64,000 bases of DNA from Hirudinaria manillensis (GCA_034509925.1 CM067526.1:9317629-9381628); one strand, 5' to 3'. Positions 32,674 through 46,188 are shown, numbered from the stretch's first letter. Translations and numbers: made by a program. Notes: generated from the letters alone by a model not told the origin.

Positions 32674-35600
32674 GTTTTCTGAAAATGTAATTCAAATGCT
32701 TTTCATTTGCTTGATTAATAACGAAACTCCTAATTCAATTTTTAAATTATAATAATTAATTTTAAAATGTAGATATTCGCCACAAACATTTTAAATTTTG
32801 ACTCATACCATTTCGACTTTCTGTATTAGCATGTTGTGCTGAATTTTGTCAAATTTGTTTAATTCAACAAAAGATATATTTGGAGCACGAATTAATTCAT
32901 AGGATTACATACAGATTCTTAGATACAGCGTTAAATTCAACACATATTGTTTATCGTAAATTTCAACTCATCCCAGAAAACGGAGTTGGAAGTGGTTGGG
33001 AGGTTGAAGTGGCTTCACATCCAATAGGATGGGCGATGCGCGGAAAATTCGGTCGGTCGGTCAAAAACAAAGAAGCTTAAACGCCTTGATTTCTTCCCTT
33101 AGAATCCAACCTAAACAAACTATTCCATGCCAGAGATTTCAACGTAAATCAAAAAACGTTTTTATTTTTCTGTTCTCCATCGTTTCACATTTCTTTGTGT
33201 TAGATATTGAACCTCGTGTCGCATAAATGTCCCTCCAAATGTTTCGGAGATGTTTAGAATACATAAATTTAAACTACTGAGTACTAAGCATCTTTCACCG
33301 GGTTCTTTAAACAGAAGTTTCACTTTATTCCTTACTTACGTATGTTCAATCTAATTGGCCCTCGCCGAAACTAGAAGAAAAACTTACAACTACTTCAAAT
33401 CCATTACCAAATCAATTCAAGAGTTATGATCAAATGTTGATATTCACCATCTTGCAAACGTCTAAACTAAGCTTCGACATATCGACAAGCTTCTTTACAA
33501 TGTTTTTTAAAAAGCAACGTAATAAATTAGCTTCAATCAGTTAACATTGAATTTTAATTAAGCTGTTACGATTAAAGTAGTAATGCTAAGATTAAAGTAG
33601 TAATGACATTTGCAATATGTGTCAAAATAAAAGCCAGCTCAGCAAGAATAGATTAATCACTTAAAGTCGAAATTTATTTCAATGTTCCTCTGAAAATGTC
33701 CAAAGCCTTATTGTAGTTACATGGATTCACGAACATTATTTACTGGAATTGTTAAAATATAAGGATTTATGATAAGAAAGAATTAAATTTCGGCTCACAG
33801 GCTTTAACATCTTGATAATGAATAATCCACTGCTTGTCCGGACACAAAAATTTAGAAATCTTTAGAACTTTGAAATTGACAAACTATGAACTTATCCATA
33901 AATAATATTCAAATAAGCTTTTCAAAAAGGCGGCTTCGACTTCAATTTTAAATTCAATGCAGGCATTGGATTAGCTGAACAATAGGACAGGGGACGAACT
34001 TACAACTTCACTTGTTATCTCAAGAATGTCGCAGCTTGCTTTAAAAACCATTATTGATTTAGATTCAGGAAGACAACCTAGGAAATATTTTTAGGAAAAT
34101 GTGATATACATTTTAATTGTGATAAAATTACCGACTTAAATTTCCAAAGCCATTCTGGGGTAGTTTTCTAGAAATTCTTTTAACACGTTATGATACAACT
34201 TCATTATTAAATACTAGATTCACGGGTTTAAATGTTCGCCTTTTTTCATGTCTATGACATCGCAATTCTAAAACATAACAATGGCAAGATGGCAGGATTT
34301 GCAACATTTCTACATGATATAGTTGTGGCATATATATGAAACCTTTATTTTAAAAAAACACTCCTCTAATCGAGCACTATGTTGTGTCAAAATTTCAAAG
34401 CAATTGGCTAAGTACTTTCAGAGAACAATTGCATGATACAAACGCACATTGCAGTTTTATTTATATAGATTTTGTATGTTCTAAGTTCAAATTGACTGAG
34501 GTCAGGTTTGTTGCTCTCGGGTTACGATTGAAAATGAGTTAGAAAATAAGTGGGAATTGAAAGGGATAAAAATGCTAAATGTTAATGAATGTTTATGCAC
34601 ATCCTCTTGTGCTGAAATGACGTCACAAAATAAATCGTTATAAGCAGACCAGATGTTATCGATCTGATGCGGGACAAACTGCGTAGAAACAGATCGGCGA
34701 ATGTTCTCAAGTCTCCTGCTTTCCACAAAACTTATTGTCAGATAACAATTTTGTGGAGATTAAGAGGAAATTAGCGATAATTAACGCTGAGTTAATAAAT
34801 TAACGACGAATGCTAATAACTTAACGCTGCGATTCGCAGCAAATAAAAACGTTAAAATGGTTTTATGGATTCTAGAATTCACTCAATAGACGATTCACAA
34901 ATGTCTTTTCTAATTGGAGAGAACAGACATTAAAACAAGGAATTGAAACAATTCAAAGTAAATACTCTTAATGTCCAAAACTACGGTCTTGTTGAAAACT
35001 TCACGAAAGAGTCAGAATAAAAGAATGAGGAAACTCACCTCCCGTGGATTGCCACCCACGGAGATCATGACTACTGGATGATTATGCAGCAGTTCGACAT
35101 AATTAAATCTATTCATTCGTCACTTGTTACTATTTTGTCAACATCTACCTCGATATAACTAGAGACAACCAGTTTTCCAGAAAATTACCGAACAACAAGA
35201 AAAGCATCAAAAACTTGTTCACAAAATGTAGAATTTTAACATTATTTATTTTATTGCAAGTCGTCGTTACAGGAGAAATATCATCTTTAAAAAAGTATCG
35301 TAACGACACATCTCACGTGTGCGCATGCATCGAATAACATTCACTCATTTAAAGTTCAAAATGAAATCGTACCTGATAGTGGCATAATAAGAACAAAAAC
35401 CTTATCAATATTTCTAAAAGAGTTATCCACTAAACAGTATTGAAACGCATTGGTGTTAGAAGCAATATTAATCAGCAGGTCGAGAGCAATCTGTGCGGGA
35501 ACTTTTTATAGGAGATTCTGGTACATTCACTGAACACATGCAATGACATTTGTTCATTTTCTATTGTGTTAATCAGTTCCAACTACACTGATCTAATTTA

Positions 35601-37237
35601 TGAAACCTTATCGGTTCTCTTGAAATAAAAAAAAGACTAATTATTGCGTTTACTGAAGGGATAACTAAACAGCCAAAAATAAACAACGCACCTGTGCAGC
35701 TGTGGTTTGAGAAAAAAACAAAACCTGCAAGGCTCTCCTGATACATGTTTTCTCCGCTTTATTAGCTATATAAGCAATCGGTTATTCGTACAATTCCAGG
35801 ATCCAACGTCACTTCAACATTTCCAGTCAATTACTAATCGCTTACAACCTATCCGTGGAAGTCCAACTCATCTTCATTGTGCAATGGACTTCAATTGATA
35901 AACTCGACTCTTGGAAACATTCATCTTCTCAGAAGTCGACGATTTGCATATTTTAAAATAAATTAAACCCTGGAAAACGATTCTCCTACGCCAAACAAAT
36001 TTGTGCTCACCACTGATCACGCAATTTCCATAATAAAAAAAAATATAATGTAACGGCTCTCCGAAAATCTGTTTGATTTATGTCGTCTTATTCATTATAT
36101 TTCTCATCATCAAATCATTCACTCACTCTAAACAATTCTGAGCTACTCATTGGATAAAATTCCAAGAGCAATTTCTCACCTTACTCAAAGTATATTTTTA
36201 CCCAATCCTCTCTATAATCCATTTTGCTCACTTTCTTTCATTGCTGGTCGGCCCTTTTTGGTAGCATTCTTGCCTGCGGCTGTAATGGCAACTGTCGGTT
36301 CGATATGTATGGTTCGATACCCAGCCTGCGCCGCCAGGTTAGGGACTCTATGCAAATGGCGTTCGATGAAGGAGCGCATTCGCATCTTATTAGGATACTG
36401 AAGACACTTACACAAATGCAAAGCATACGAAATACATATCGATATCGATTAAAAGGAAAAAGTGCGCAACATCTCATTTCTTAACAGGTTCCTAGCTATC
36501 AGACTAGCCACCTACAGTTCGAGAAGTTTCGGAGTAACTTCTTAGAAATTGAACTCCTAACCATTCGCTTCCTTTAAGCGATATTTTTAGAGTTTTTCCA
36601 AATTTCTCGGAACTCAAATAGCAGAGGTCTCCTTTGAAGACCAACCTCACCACTAAATCAGCTATTTTAGAGTAGTTTTTTTATGAAATTGAGTCAACTT
36701 TTTTATCAACCACCTTTATCATTTCTCTGAGCACCTTTAGATATATCTGTTTCACGATGAGCTAAGATGAACAGTTTGTTCTGATTAGAAGTTATATTAT
36801 GAAATAATGCTTTGTTTGACATCCAAATAGTCATCTAGTTAGTTAGTGGAAGCTTGATGAACTTTTGAGTTAGCGTAAACAATTTTTTTAGCCTGAGCTC
36901 AATATAAATCTAGATCTATCTATGATGATGGACAAACTAAAGCTGAGAAAACATAACACTCGAAAATTAGTTTTGAGTTGCCTGTAGGTCTTCTGCAACT
37001 CCAAAAATTTTGAGAAAATCTTCCATCCTCTCTTCAAAAAAAAAAAAGCAATTAAATTTCAGCTGCTGAAGCTAATTTTTGTAATTTGTATTTTTTATTT
37101 GAACAAATTGAAGGGTCATCCAATGTCCACTCATACAACTTTGTGTAAGGTTTATCAAGGATCAGTTGGAAAAGAGTGAAACTTGAAGTTCACTTCATAA
37201 GAGGTAATTGTTGACGTTTTTAGATGAGACACATGAT

Positions 37238-38400
37238 TTAAATCAAAATAATGTTGAGGTTAATGATTTCAGGCGGTGTAGAGTTCCAGGGTTTTATGAT
37301 TCGGTTGATGAAGGAATGTTGCCAGTGACTGGTGGAACATTTCTCTAGGCGTAAGCGAAAGGGATGATCATGGGTTCTTGAGGTTAGAAACGTGGGGAAT
37401 TCTGGAATGTTACATTTAACAAGATTCGATTTCATTGCGAGCTGCTTGTTATGTGGGCTCTATGTTTGGGAACAGTACTAGAGGATTGGTCGGATATAGT
37501 TGCGATAAGCTTTGGTTAAGATATTTCGTGCGAGACGGAGCAATCCCAACCTCACAAATCCTTTGTGAAAAATATCGTTGATGTGAGCCTTGTAGGTGAG
37601 TCCAATGCCAATGAGAAAACCTAGATCCCGGGTATTGTCTGACAGAAGTAAGGTTTGTGAAGCAATTGTATAATTACTTGGTGGAGTTTTGATAAGCACT
37701 GCCTTGATGGAGAGTTGAATGCATTTCTTAGGTGCTGCAATTGCCATCTGTTGCTCTAACCTGCCAATAGCAAGGAAGAGCTTTGAGGAAGTGATGATTT
37801 TGAGTAGAGTTTGATATAGTCTGTAAATAGTTTAAATTTTATGTAGTTATAGAAAAGTGTGTCGGCAACATCGTTTATATACATAAAGAAAAGTGTAAGT
37901 CAGAGGCCTCTCCTTTGAGACACGCCACTGCCCGTGGAACAAAAATGCCTCAAACCATGAAAGGTAGATTGCCTGAGATGCCATAAGCTTCAAGTTTGGT
38001 TAACAGCTTCTGGTGAGACACCGAGTCGAAGGCCTTCTTAAAGTCGAAGTATATGATGTAGGTGCACTGCTGTCGACCAATCATTTGTGCACTCAATAAG
38101 ATTTGTGCATGTCGATCTGGTGTTTAAAAAGCCATGCTGTTCAGGGGATTATAAGGTAGCATAAGATGTCTTTGTTGATCATCCACAGCTCGGCAGCAAC
38201 AGGATGTCAGCTAAATTGGTCGTTAGTTACCGAGGTCAGAAGAGGCACCCTTTTTGTTTATATGGGTTACATGGGCAGATTTCTAATCAGGGAGTATTTA
38301 GTGCATATTGAAAGAGAAGATAAAGATGTGGGAAAGTGGCAGCATAGTTTCTGAGGAGGGTGTTTGTAATTCCATCAGGACCTGATGAGAGCGACGCGTA
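37238..38400 (-). mobile_element. Decayed LINE (Jockey/CR1-like) reverse transcriptase
   Basis: Reading the - strand from about 38400, RT motifs appear in order but in shifting frames: SSGPDGITNTLLRNY, then EQHGFLNTRSTCTNLIE, YIIYFDFKKAFDSVSH with KLEAYGISG, FFMYINDVAD, and RDLGFLIGIGLTYKAHINDI. The end is a typical LINE C-terminus (TSRTHDHPFRLRLEKC ... FINRIIKPWNSTP) at about 37435-37240. Stops and frameshifts interrupt every block and the YADD region is not intact, so this is a dead copy. The order and spacing fit a non-LTR element of the Jockey superfamily; the exact clade is not resolved. Confidence 0.85.
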
Positions 38401-38775
38401 GAGGATTTGAGACTGCGTCAGGTAAAGATAGGAGGGCTTGATCGTTTGGGTATTGGCGATGAGCGATCAAATTGATGTTGTTTCGAAAGATATTTAGAAA
38501 TATCATCTAACAGTCATCAACAGAAATGCAATGTTGAAATAAGTCATTCCAGTTGATTTCACGTAAGTAGTTATCAAGATTTTCCTAAGCTGATTTAGAT
38601 CTGGTTATGGACTGTGATTGGTTGGCTTGGAAGATTTATTTTAAAGAATATTTGTTTAAATCTGTTTAAGTTAGAATCAGTTTTTATGCAATACGTGTAC
38701 ACATGAGAGTAGCTAGGCGAGATTGACGATTCAACACCCTACAGATCATCAGGTGCGACTCAACTCCAAAGAGTG

Positions 38776-39170
38776 TAGTGATGGCAAAGTTACTTTAAAA
38801 AATAACTATTTCGGTTAAAATTACTTTAAGGTAAAATTAAGTAGGTGTTCTTTGATTTTATAATATCGATAATGCTGTATAATATTAAATTTGTTAATAA
38901 ATATAACGAAGCTGGTTCAAATGTACTTTATGAAATTTTACAAACAGGGCGGGGGAACTAAGTTCTATGTTTATAGTACTGTACAAAAAAATAAATCCAA
39001 AGCTTAAAAAGATCAAACTCTGTAATATTTGTTACATCTAAACTTCTTTTGAATATAATAACTTGAATGGCCACTGAGAACAATCTTTCAATAAATAAAC
39101 TACGGTTATCAAAGTGTAAAATCATCGGATGAAATACTGGATTATGGATGGACGCGCTTCGCCTCGCCAT
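38776..39170 (-). mobile_element. hAT transposon fragment (transposase C-terminus and one end)
   Basis: The - strand frame 39170-38958 reads NRSLFIERLFSVAIQVIIFK, then RSLDVTNITEFDLFKL. This matches the pattern of the hAT dimerisation domain (xxERLFSxAGxIxxxxRSxLxxxxFExLxFLK). About 180 bases beyond its stop, at 38776-38796, is TAGTGATGGCAAAGTTACTT, which resembles hAT terminal inverted repeats. Only the 3' end of the element remains. A related fragment lies at 46305-46719. Confidence 0.7.
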
Positions 39171-39932
39171 ATCGAATTATTTCGAAATCATCAACTTCGT
39201 CATTGCTGCAAGGTTGATTAAGTTTCAATCTCTCAGAATTGTAAATATGTCTATTGCTTGATTAATAAGTATAATCTGCGTATTTATTAAAAAGATGACA
39301 AAGTTACCCATCACCGATCAGGAAATCAGGGCCGAAAGAGGGGGTAAAAAATTCCTCTTGATTGATAGAGCTTCTAATTTCATGTATGCATTGGTATTCT
39401 TATAGTCAAGCAGTTGGTCGAATGGGTACTATTCCTGCCAGTACTGGCAACAGTTGTTATGAATAATATTGTTTGATATCTAATTAAATTGGGCGGTTAA
39501 TTAAAATTTCAAGCGGTTATGGGCGTACAGTGTGGGCAGAAGCCATGATGATCCATGATTTCCTAATGACAAGCTAAATACAATGTGATATGACTCGATT
39601 AAGTAAAACGATGTAAGGCAATGAAAAGGGACAGATTGAGGCTTTCAGGAAAATACATGCAAAGGGTCTTAATCAATCAACCAATTAAGAAGATTTAGAA
39701 CGACGTTAAAACTCCTAGAGGCTAGGGAAAAATAAATAACCGTGGGAGGCATTCGAAACTTACGATTCAACAAATCCCTGTAAGAAATATGTAAAATTCA
39801 AATCAGAAATAGAATTCAGTGAAGTACTTGTAAAAGGAACGGTTAAAATATTTATGGTTTGGTGGTATTTTATCATATAAAAAGAGCTCAAGGATTCCAG
39901 CTACTAAAAGCAATCATAAGATTGGCAGTGCC

Positions 39933-40355
39933 ATGGGCCAAAACCAAAGTAATATTGTATTTAAAGACGAAAAGAAATTTGATGGACCTGATGGTCTTCA
40001 TTGCCCCTGTTATGCTCCGTTATTAAAAAAGAAAACTTTTGTTTAGTAAAAATTATGGGCGTGATCAGCGGTGATTTTGGAAGAATTTCCAAGGTTAAGA
40101 AAATTGGAGTCTCTGGAAGAAAGTCTTCATCAGGTCCAAAGTGTTAGAAGATGGCTTCCTCCATTTTTGAAGAATCTTATCAGAAGAATTTTTGTTTTGC
40201 CTTCTAGACAAGATAATGTTCCGACTCACATTTCCAGGTTGAAAAATAAATTTTGTATAGCCTGTTCTCCGAATTTAAATCAAAAATTGTCAAAACTGGT
40301 TTACAGCAATGGAAGGCAGTTCCACTCCAAACTTTGGCCTAGAAAACGAAATTGA
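39933..40355 (+). pseudogene. Unrecognised ORF pair, possibly a broken small gene
   Basis: ATG at 39933 opens 37 codons beginning MGQNQSNIVFKDEKKF and ending at TAG 40044. After three in-frame stops within about 24 bases, the same frame is open again from 40071 to 40355 (94 codons, basic, ILEEFPRLRKLESLEESLHQ near its start). A TATAAAAAG lies at 39876-39884, about 50 bases upstream of the ATG. I recognise no family. It could be a small gene with an undetected intron, a decayed gene or mobile-element debris. The MGxxxS start would permit N-myristoylation, but that is weak evidence. Confidence 0.25.
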
Positions 40356-40944
40356 GAGGGGCTGGAAAGAACTGGATGTTATTTTTATAAATCAAATATA
40401 TTTTTTTGTTATAGAAAACAAAAGAAAATTATTTCTCAAAATCAATCCTTTAATTGTTGAGTTGTCATCAAATTTTGAAGTTTCTGACTGACCTATATTT
40501 CCGGTTTCGATTGAAATTTGACCCAGTCAAACGTTACTTCAACTACACTATGTTTGATACCACATCTAAATCATCTGTCAATGGATTCCCACACATATTC
40601 TAATTTTATTCGTAAGTGTCATAGAATATTCGAGAATCTTATGATAAATCGAAGGCATTTGGTCATTGTAGCGGAATGCAACCAATGTTGAGAGATATTT
40701 TGTTCATAAATGATAACTTAATTAGCTTAATCAATAAAAACATATCAATTTTAAAATATCGGGGTGACCTAGTCACGATATTACCAAGAAATACATAAAT
40801 TACTTTTAATTAACCTAACTTCTTAAATTTTAAAATTAAAGTTAAACAATACAATAAATTTAAAGAAAACGTTATAATTATTATGTATTTTTCCTTCTAA
40901 ATACATTTTAACTCATTGTAGTTCCATCACCGAAGACACTATGT

Positions 40945-40954
40945 TATATAAAAG
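40945..40954 (+). promoter_or_regulatory. TATA-like box upstream of GTF2A1
   Basis: TATATAAAAG about 100 bases before the GTF2A1 start codon, in a region that becomes less AT-rich downstream. The position fits a core promoter with a short 5' UTR. Not proven, because AT-rich DNA gives such matches by chance. Confidence 0.45.
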
Positions 40955-41054
40955 GCGTAGTTGCCTGAGCGTAGCTTACCGTCCGGATTCTGTATAAAGG
41001 TTGGCGAGGGCGCTGGAAACATTGAATTCTGGTTTTGTTTTGATTAAGTCTGTG

Positions 41055-44000
41055 ATGGCTCAAATCAGAAGTGTGGTAAGCAAATGACTGGAAATATTTG
41101 CCATCGATAAATAAGATTGATCACATTCCATCGACTTAGATTTTGCCGTTTTCAATTTTTAAAGACTTTGATCGGAATTGCTGCTATGATTATTAATCTA
41201 CCTTTAGAGAAACTCACCAACGAATAAACAAAGCTTTTGACGTTGCACAGGCAGAAGTCTATAAAAGTGTTGTAAATGATGTGGTTGATGGTGTAAGAGA
41301 AGCTTTTCTGGATGAAGGCCTTGATGATCAAATATTGCAGGAACTCAAGCAGGTGATCATTTAATAATCTTAATTTCTTTTTGGCAGTAACTCAGTAATA
41401 TTAATATAGTCCTAACAGTACAGACAATCTTGTGAATTATGTTATCCCATGTTAGGAAACACGATGTCGCAGCATTGGTTTGGCTAGGTTTTGGGTTTTA
41501 ATTTGAAAAGTTTTTGTATTTATTAAGGCAAAACATAATATATTTATGGTTAATAATATTGGAGAAGTATTATCTGATTATGTAGGTCAAAATTATCACC
41601 ATCATTATCATTCATCTTAAAAATAGTATTTTGAAAAGTTTAAGGTAATTAATTAGATTTAATTTTTATAGAAATTATCATTTCCTCCAGTTCTTTGAGA
41701 TTAGGAATAAAGCTAAAGTTGTAAAGTCATTTTAAACGGGGGATTTCTTTAAACTTTTTACTTTCGACTTTATTTGAGGATCTATTAACCATCTGCAGTT
41801 ATATGGAATGGGTGGCTTTATAAGTTATTAATGTTTTGAAACAAGCAAAAATGATGTAAAACCTGTGCTAAATTTCTAATGTCCTTATTCATTTAATTTA
41901 TGATAGTGAATCCCACCAATTTGGTTATATATTTTTGAATGGTTTGATTATAATATTTTCTTTTTAGATTTGGGAGTCAAAGTTGAAACAATCTAAGGCT
42001 CTTGAGGGTTCAAACATTGCAGAGACATCTAGGGTGGTTCCTCCTCCAGCACATTCACACCATCAAGCAAAAATTTTTCAACAACATCTCCTCATAAATA
42101 ATAGTGCATCCAACAATACAACTATTGCAGCCAATCAATTACAGTCATTACAAGGTTGTTTAATATTTCCCTTGCTTAATTTAGAACAATCTATGTAGTT
42201 CAAAGTTAGACCAAAGGATTGTGCTAGAAATCGTTGCATTCTCTCCTGTTCACGTGGCATTGTGCCTTTAGTGATCTTGCAAATAGGCAGTAGTCATTAT
42301 TTAAAGGTTATGTGCTCAATTCACATTAATTTTATCATACAAATCTTGTTACAGCCACACCAGTCTTAAATCTAGGGGCTCAGCAACTGGTTAGTTACCT
42401 GTTATACCACATGAGATTTCTTTCCTCACTCATTAATATCTGTTTACTTCATTTGAACAGAGTCAGTCTGCCCAAACTGCAACACAGTCATTACCACAAA
42501 CAGTCCTTCAACACCTCAATAACATCAGCTACTTGGGTTGGTTCGATTGATCATAATTAGCACTAGGAAATGAATATGACATTGGATGATCTTATGCTAT
42601 TCAGAACATCTAATTCAATACATTTTTCATGCTCTATTACAGTTCCTAGAGGCTCGGCACATAGACCCATCCTCATACAGCCTCAACTTGCTGGAACCTC
42701 CTTCATTCAACCGGGAAGTGTTATATTTGGCCTTAGCGATCAGCCTATCGCCACATCTGCTACACCTCAGAACAGTGTCACCCTTGACACCACTGGCAGG
42801 GTATTGTATTTATTGCTTCATTTTAAGTAATCAAGAGCTACAGCTGTAGCTGAGTAGATAAATATGATAATAGCTTTTCAAAGCAAGAATAGATACATCT
42901 TCTGAAGGATCCTTGGCCATAACTCAAGGAATAGCATCTAAAATATTGTTTATGGTCTCTTGCTCTTTTGCCTTCTTGCATTCAGTTCTTCTGAGAACAA
43001 ATCCAGTCAAATCAGCAAATATTTTTGTCCTGAGACCTTATGGTTAGGTAGTTCCCACAAAAAAGTATTCTGAACGTAGTGATATCCTGGTATCAGCATT
43101 CAAATACAACTCAATGGAAACATATGTAAATCAGGCATTTTTTCACGAGAGTGGAATAACTTCATCCAACCACATAGGTGGATCAAATGCAATGTTTAAA
43201 ATGCCATAATGTTGTGGAGTTAATACATTTGAGGATATTATGACATGGTTTTTAAAGAAGTAGTCTTTTTCTTGGCAGAAGGAGTGATCAGGGTTTCTGA
43301 CATATAAACAAGGAAGCCTTGGATGGTCATTGAATGATGTTCTTTTTTCTGTCGTAGGCATAAATTGCAGAGGTATAAGACCTGCAGCTCGATGGACTTG
43401 TGTCCTTCACGCTCTTTTGAGAAGTGCTTTGCATTTTCAAATTTAGTCTCATAAAGCTCTGTCTCAAAAACCTAAGAAATGTTTTTTTTCAAATTCACAG
43501 TCATAGTATTAGATCAATTTAATTACAGGTTATTGATTTCAAGAATTGTGTCAAATATTTAGGGGCATATCTGATTTCAACTTTAATAAATTTATGATAA
43601 TGCAATTTTAAAAGCATGCTAGCAGAGGAATGTCCACTTGGGTTATCCTGTTTTGGATTTATTTATAATTCATTACATTCAGTTGCTTTCTACATTAGAA
43701 ATTTGTGATCTAATAAAAAATACATCAATACAAAAATGATGGGGAAATGGGTGGCAGCAATGATAGCACTGAAACTTTGATGTAGCCTGCATCATTAGAA
43801 GTTGTCCCTGACTAGGTCTGATGTATAAATGGAAGATAAATTGAGAATTTTCACACCTTATAGTATACTCTAGAAATTGAATAAACAAATACGAATTAAT
43901 GGCTTAGTTGATGTTTTTTTCTCTTAGAATATTGTGCAGTTGGATGGTGTTGTGGACAGCAGTTCAGAAGAGGAAGATAATGAAGATGAAACCAAACAGA

Positions 44001-44494
44001 AGGAAGAAAATGAAGATGCTGGAGAAGCAGGGGAGGAAGTTGAGGATGTTAGTTGAATTTCAGTGATCATGCATTCCTTGGGCTTGTAGTGCACATTTAT
44101 TTGCACAGTTACAATTTGGCTCTTAATTTGTGAGTTGAATATAAACCAGTTTATTATTTCTTAACATTTAACACATTAACATGATTTTTAGGACCCTTTA
44201 AACTCTGACGATGATACAAGCGACAATGACGCCCAAGACCTGTTCGATGTAGATAATGTTGTTGTCTGCCAATTTGATAAGGTCTGCCCGCAACCTTTCT
44301 GCATTTTTTGACAATAAATATCAATTTCAACATATAATTCCCATAACTGTCAACATATTGAGATATTTCAAATTTTGCAAATGCAGATAAATAGAAGCAA
44401 AGCTAAGTGGAAGTTTCACTTGAAGGATGGCATCATGAACCTGAATGGAAGAGATCATATTTTTCAGAAAGCCACAGGCGACGCAGAATTTTAG
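41055..44494 (+). CDS. GTF2A1: Transcription initiation factor IIA, alpha/beta precursor
   Basis: Large TFIIA subunit, which stabilises TBP on the TATA box and in animals is cleaved into alpha and beta chains. Exons: 41055-41075, 41251-41352, 41968-42154, 42355-42389, 42461-42536, 42643-42800, 43928-44047, 44192-44281, 44387-44494; 897 nt, 298 residues, phases closing. The N-terminal helical domain is clear (VYKSVVNDVVDGVREAFLDE ... LKQIWESKLKQSKA). A Gln/Pro-rich, poorly conserved middle follows, then an acidic stretch (SSSEEEDNEDETKQKEENED), and the C-terminal beta-barrel part (DPLNSDDDTSD, VVVCQFDKINRSKAKWKFHL, GIMNLNGRDHIFQKATGDAEF). The human protein is about 376 residues; the difference lies mainly in the spacer. 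The ATG gives MAQIRSV in phase with the conserved second exon, and the upstream sequence shows no better start. Confidence 0.96.
41353..43927. other. GTF2A1 introns longer than 300 bases
   Basis: Introns 41353-41967 and 42801-43927 are AT-rich. I see no repeats, RNA genes or coding fragments in them; open frames on the - strand (for example 43143-43361 and 43679-43888) have no recognisable domain. Confidence 0.7.
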
Positions 44495-44559
44495 GCCCGG
44501 AATTAAAGACCGTTCGTTAACAGTTCCCATTGAACTTGCCTGAAAAAGCGAAGACATTA

Positions 44560-44572
44560 ATTAAACATTAAA
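44560..44572 (+). promoter_or_regulatory. Candidate poly(A) signals of GTF2A1
   Basis: Two ATTAAA hexamers, at 44560-44565 and 44567-44572, lie 65-75 bases after the stop codon. ATTAAA is the commonest variant of the animal poly(A) signal. Confidence 0.4.
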
Positions 44573-45713
44573 TCTAAAGCTTTGCAGGTCTTTGATGGGG
44601 TTGTTAATGTAGTCATTTTAATGTTATTTGTGATGATTTTAAGTCCTGGATTAGAAATGGTGAAGTGATTTGGGGTTGAATATTTTACAAATCCTTTTGC
44701 AATTTCATATGATTCTCTTGTCTTAATGTTTGTTTTGACGTTTGTAAATAATCATGTACCTTGAATTCTTGAGATTTGCATCCTGTAAAAATGCTGCTGC
44801 TTGGAGAAACTAGTTTGGGATGTTTTCTTGGACTAATTTTGAGACTGGTCCAATGTGTCTGTGGTAGAGATGCTCAACATGCGATCATATTTTTGAGACG
44901 GGGAATTTTTTCCCGCTCTAGTTACATAATTGGCAATTTGATGATTAAATAGACGAATATTTATCTATTTAGTATAGCAGGATGAGATCAGGAATTGTTT
45001 ATATTTCTGCGTCGTCGGTCCGCGGTTTTAAGTACATTTTCAAGATACTACTTTGGGGGCTGTGATGTCCCTCTATCTTCAGTGCTGTGACTCTTGGGAC
45101 TTTTCCATTCTTTTACCTAAGATATGGCCCAGAACTTGACAATTGTTTTTGGCATCGCTTGTAGTGGTTTCTCTGTTTATTGTTCCTTCTCGTAACGTCT
45201 ACGTCGGGCTTGTAGCGGCTACTATGTTTTCAAGTGCCAGTGCTCGTTACCCAATATAATAGCTATCAGGAGGACCTCTAGTACTCGAGGCTCCAGTATT
45301 TTAAGTATTTAGGTTGTGCGATGTACCGGTACGTCGATGTGGCCCTTATTTTTAAAGTTTCAAAATTATACCCTGATGAATTGCAAAATAAAAAATAATT
45401 TGGGAATTTATTTAAGTGAATGGTCAAAAGCTCAACGAAGTTATGGTGTCTCATGAAAATGAAAGTTGGTGAAGGAGACACCGGGTGTGAGTTTGAAATG
45501 TATTAAAAATTTTTTAATTTTAGGTAATATCATCGTCGTTTTTAAATTTCCTAATTCGGTTTTTTTCAGCTCATGGGCCGAATTTCTTAATGTTTCGCCG
45601 CATTATCCGTATCTTCGTAGCCTCTCTGAGTTCACGTAGCATAACAGGACCCAACAATTCTGACCACATGATTCTTCATTGATAATGTTATGTCAAGGTG
45701 TTCTTATAAATTT

Positions 45714-46188
45714 CTAAGCACTGTTGATCGTATGATAGTTGTTTCTGATAATGGAATTGGTGAAGTGGTAATTCTTCGGAATGGTCAAAAGAACCAGATT
45801 AGCTACTTTTTTATGAGAATTGAATTTGAGACGGTTCGATGCTGACCAGAGAGCAATATCACTAAAGCGGTCCGCCATGGCTTGGGCAAGACGAGGATCT
45901 GAGGTTTTATATCTGGGTATCATCAGCATATTGATGGCTAAGAGAATCGTGCTTGGAAACAGTCCGCTCAATTTCAGAGAGAGAATTGGGCATTGACCTC
46001 TGCGGAACTCCCAACAAGACTGGTGACTTTGATGTTGAGACAATGGCTTGAAATTTATTTTGTAGATATGATATGATCCAACCCAAAGCCATCTGACGAA
46101 CCGAAAATGTTCTATCCTTTGTAACAATGAGAATGATGCGATCAGACATGTCGAGAAGAAACACCACATTCCCTCCATCGCCACCCAT
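45714..46188 (-). mobile_element. Decayed LINE reverse-transcriptase fragment
   Basis: The - strand frame ending at 45907 carries LLDMSD, MALGWIISYLQNKFQAIVST, LLGVPQRSMPNSLSEI and HQYADDTQI, i.e. the D, WxxSYL, GVPQGS and YADD landmarks of LINE RT. A frameshift after YADDTQI moves the reading into the overlapping frame that ends at 45714, which continues with YKTSDPRLAQAMADRFSDIA, then LWSASNRLKFNSHK, the usual LxxDIxxWxxxNxLKxNxxK region. The catalytic YADD itself is intact, but the frame is broken. Confidence 0.8.

Larger units (their letters stand above)
32674..41054. other. Intergenic region between PDE4 and GTF2A1
   Basis: The genes are divergent (PDE4 on -, GTF2A1 on +) and 8.4 kb apart, so both promoters should lie here. 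Recognised content: a decayed LINE (37238-38400), a hAT fragment (38776-39170), an unassigned ORF pair (39933-40355) and a TATA-like box (40945-40954). 32674-36140 is AT-rich and shows nothing I can name. The block 36200-36480 is less AT-rich and has two GGTTCGA tRNA B-box-like motifs (near 36297 and 36311) but no convincing A box. Confidence 0.6.

Noticed and set aside
36240..36400. tRNA gene or tRNA-derived SINE with GGTTCGATACC B-box motif
   Set aside because: The B box is good but there is no convincing A box at normal spacing, no cloverleaf, and no second copy in the window.
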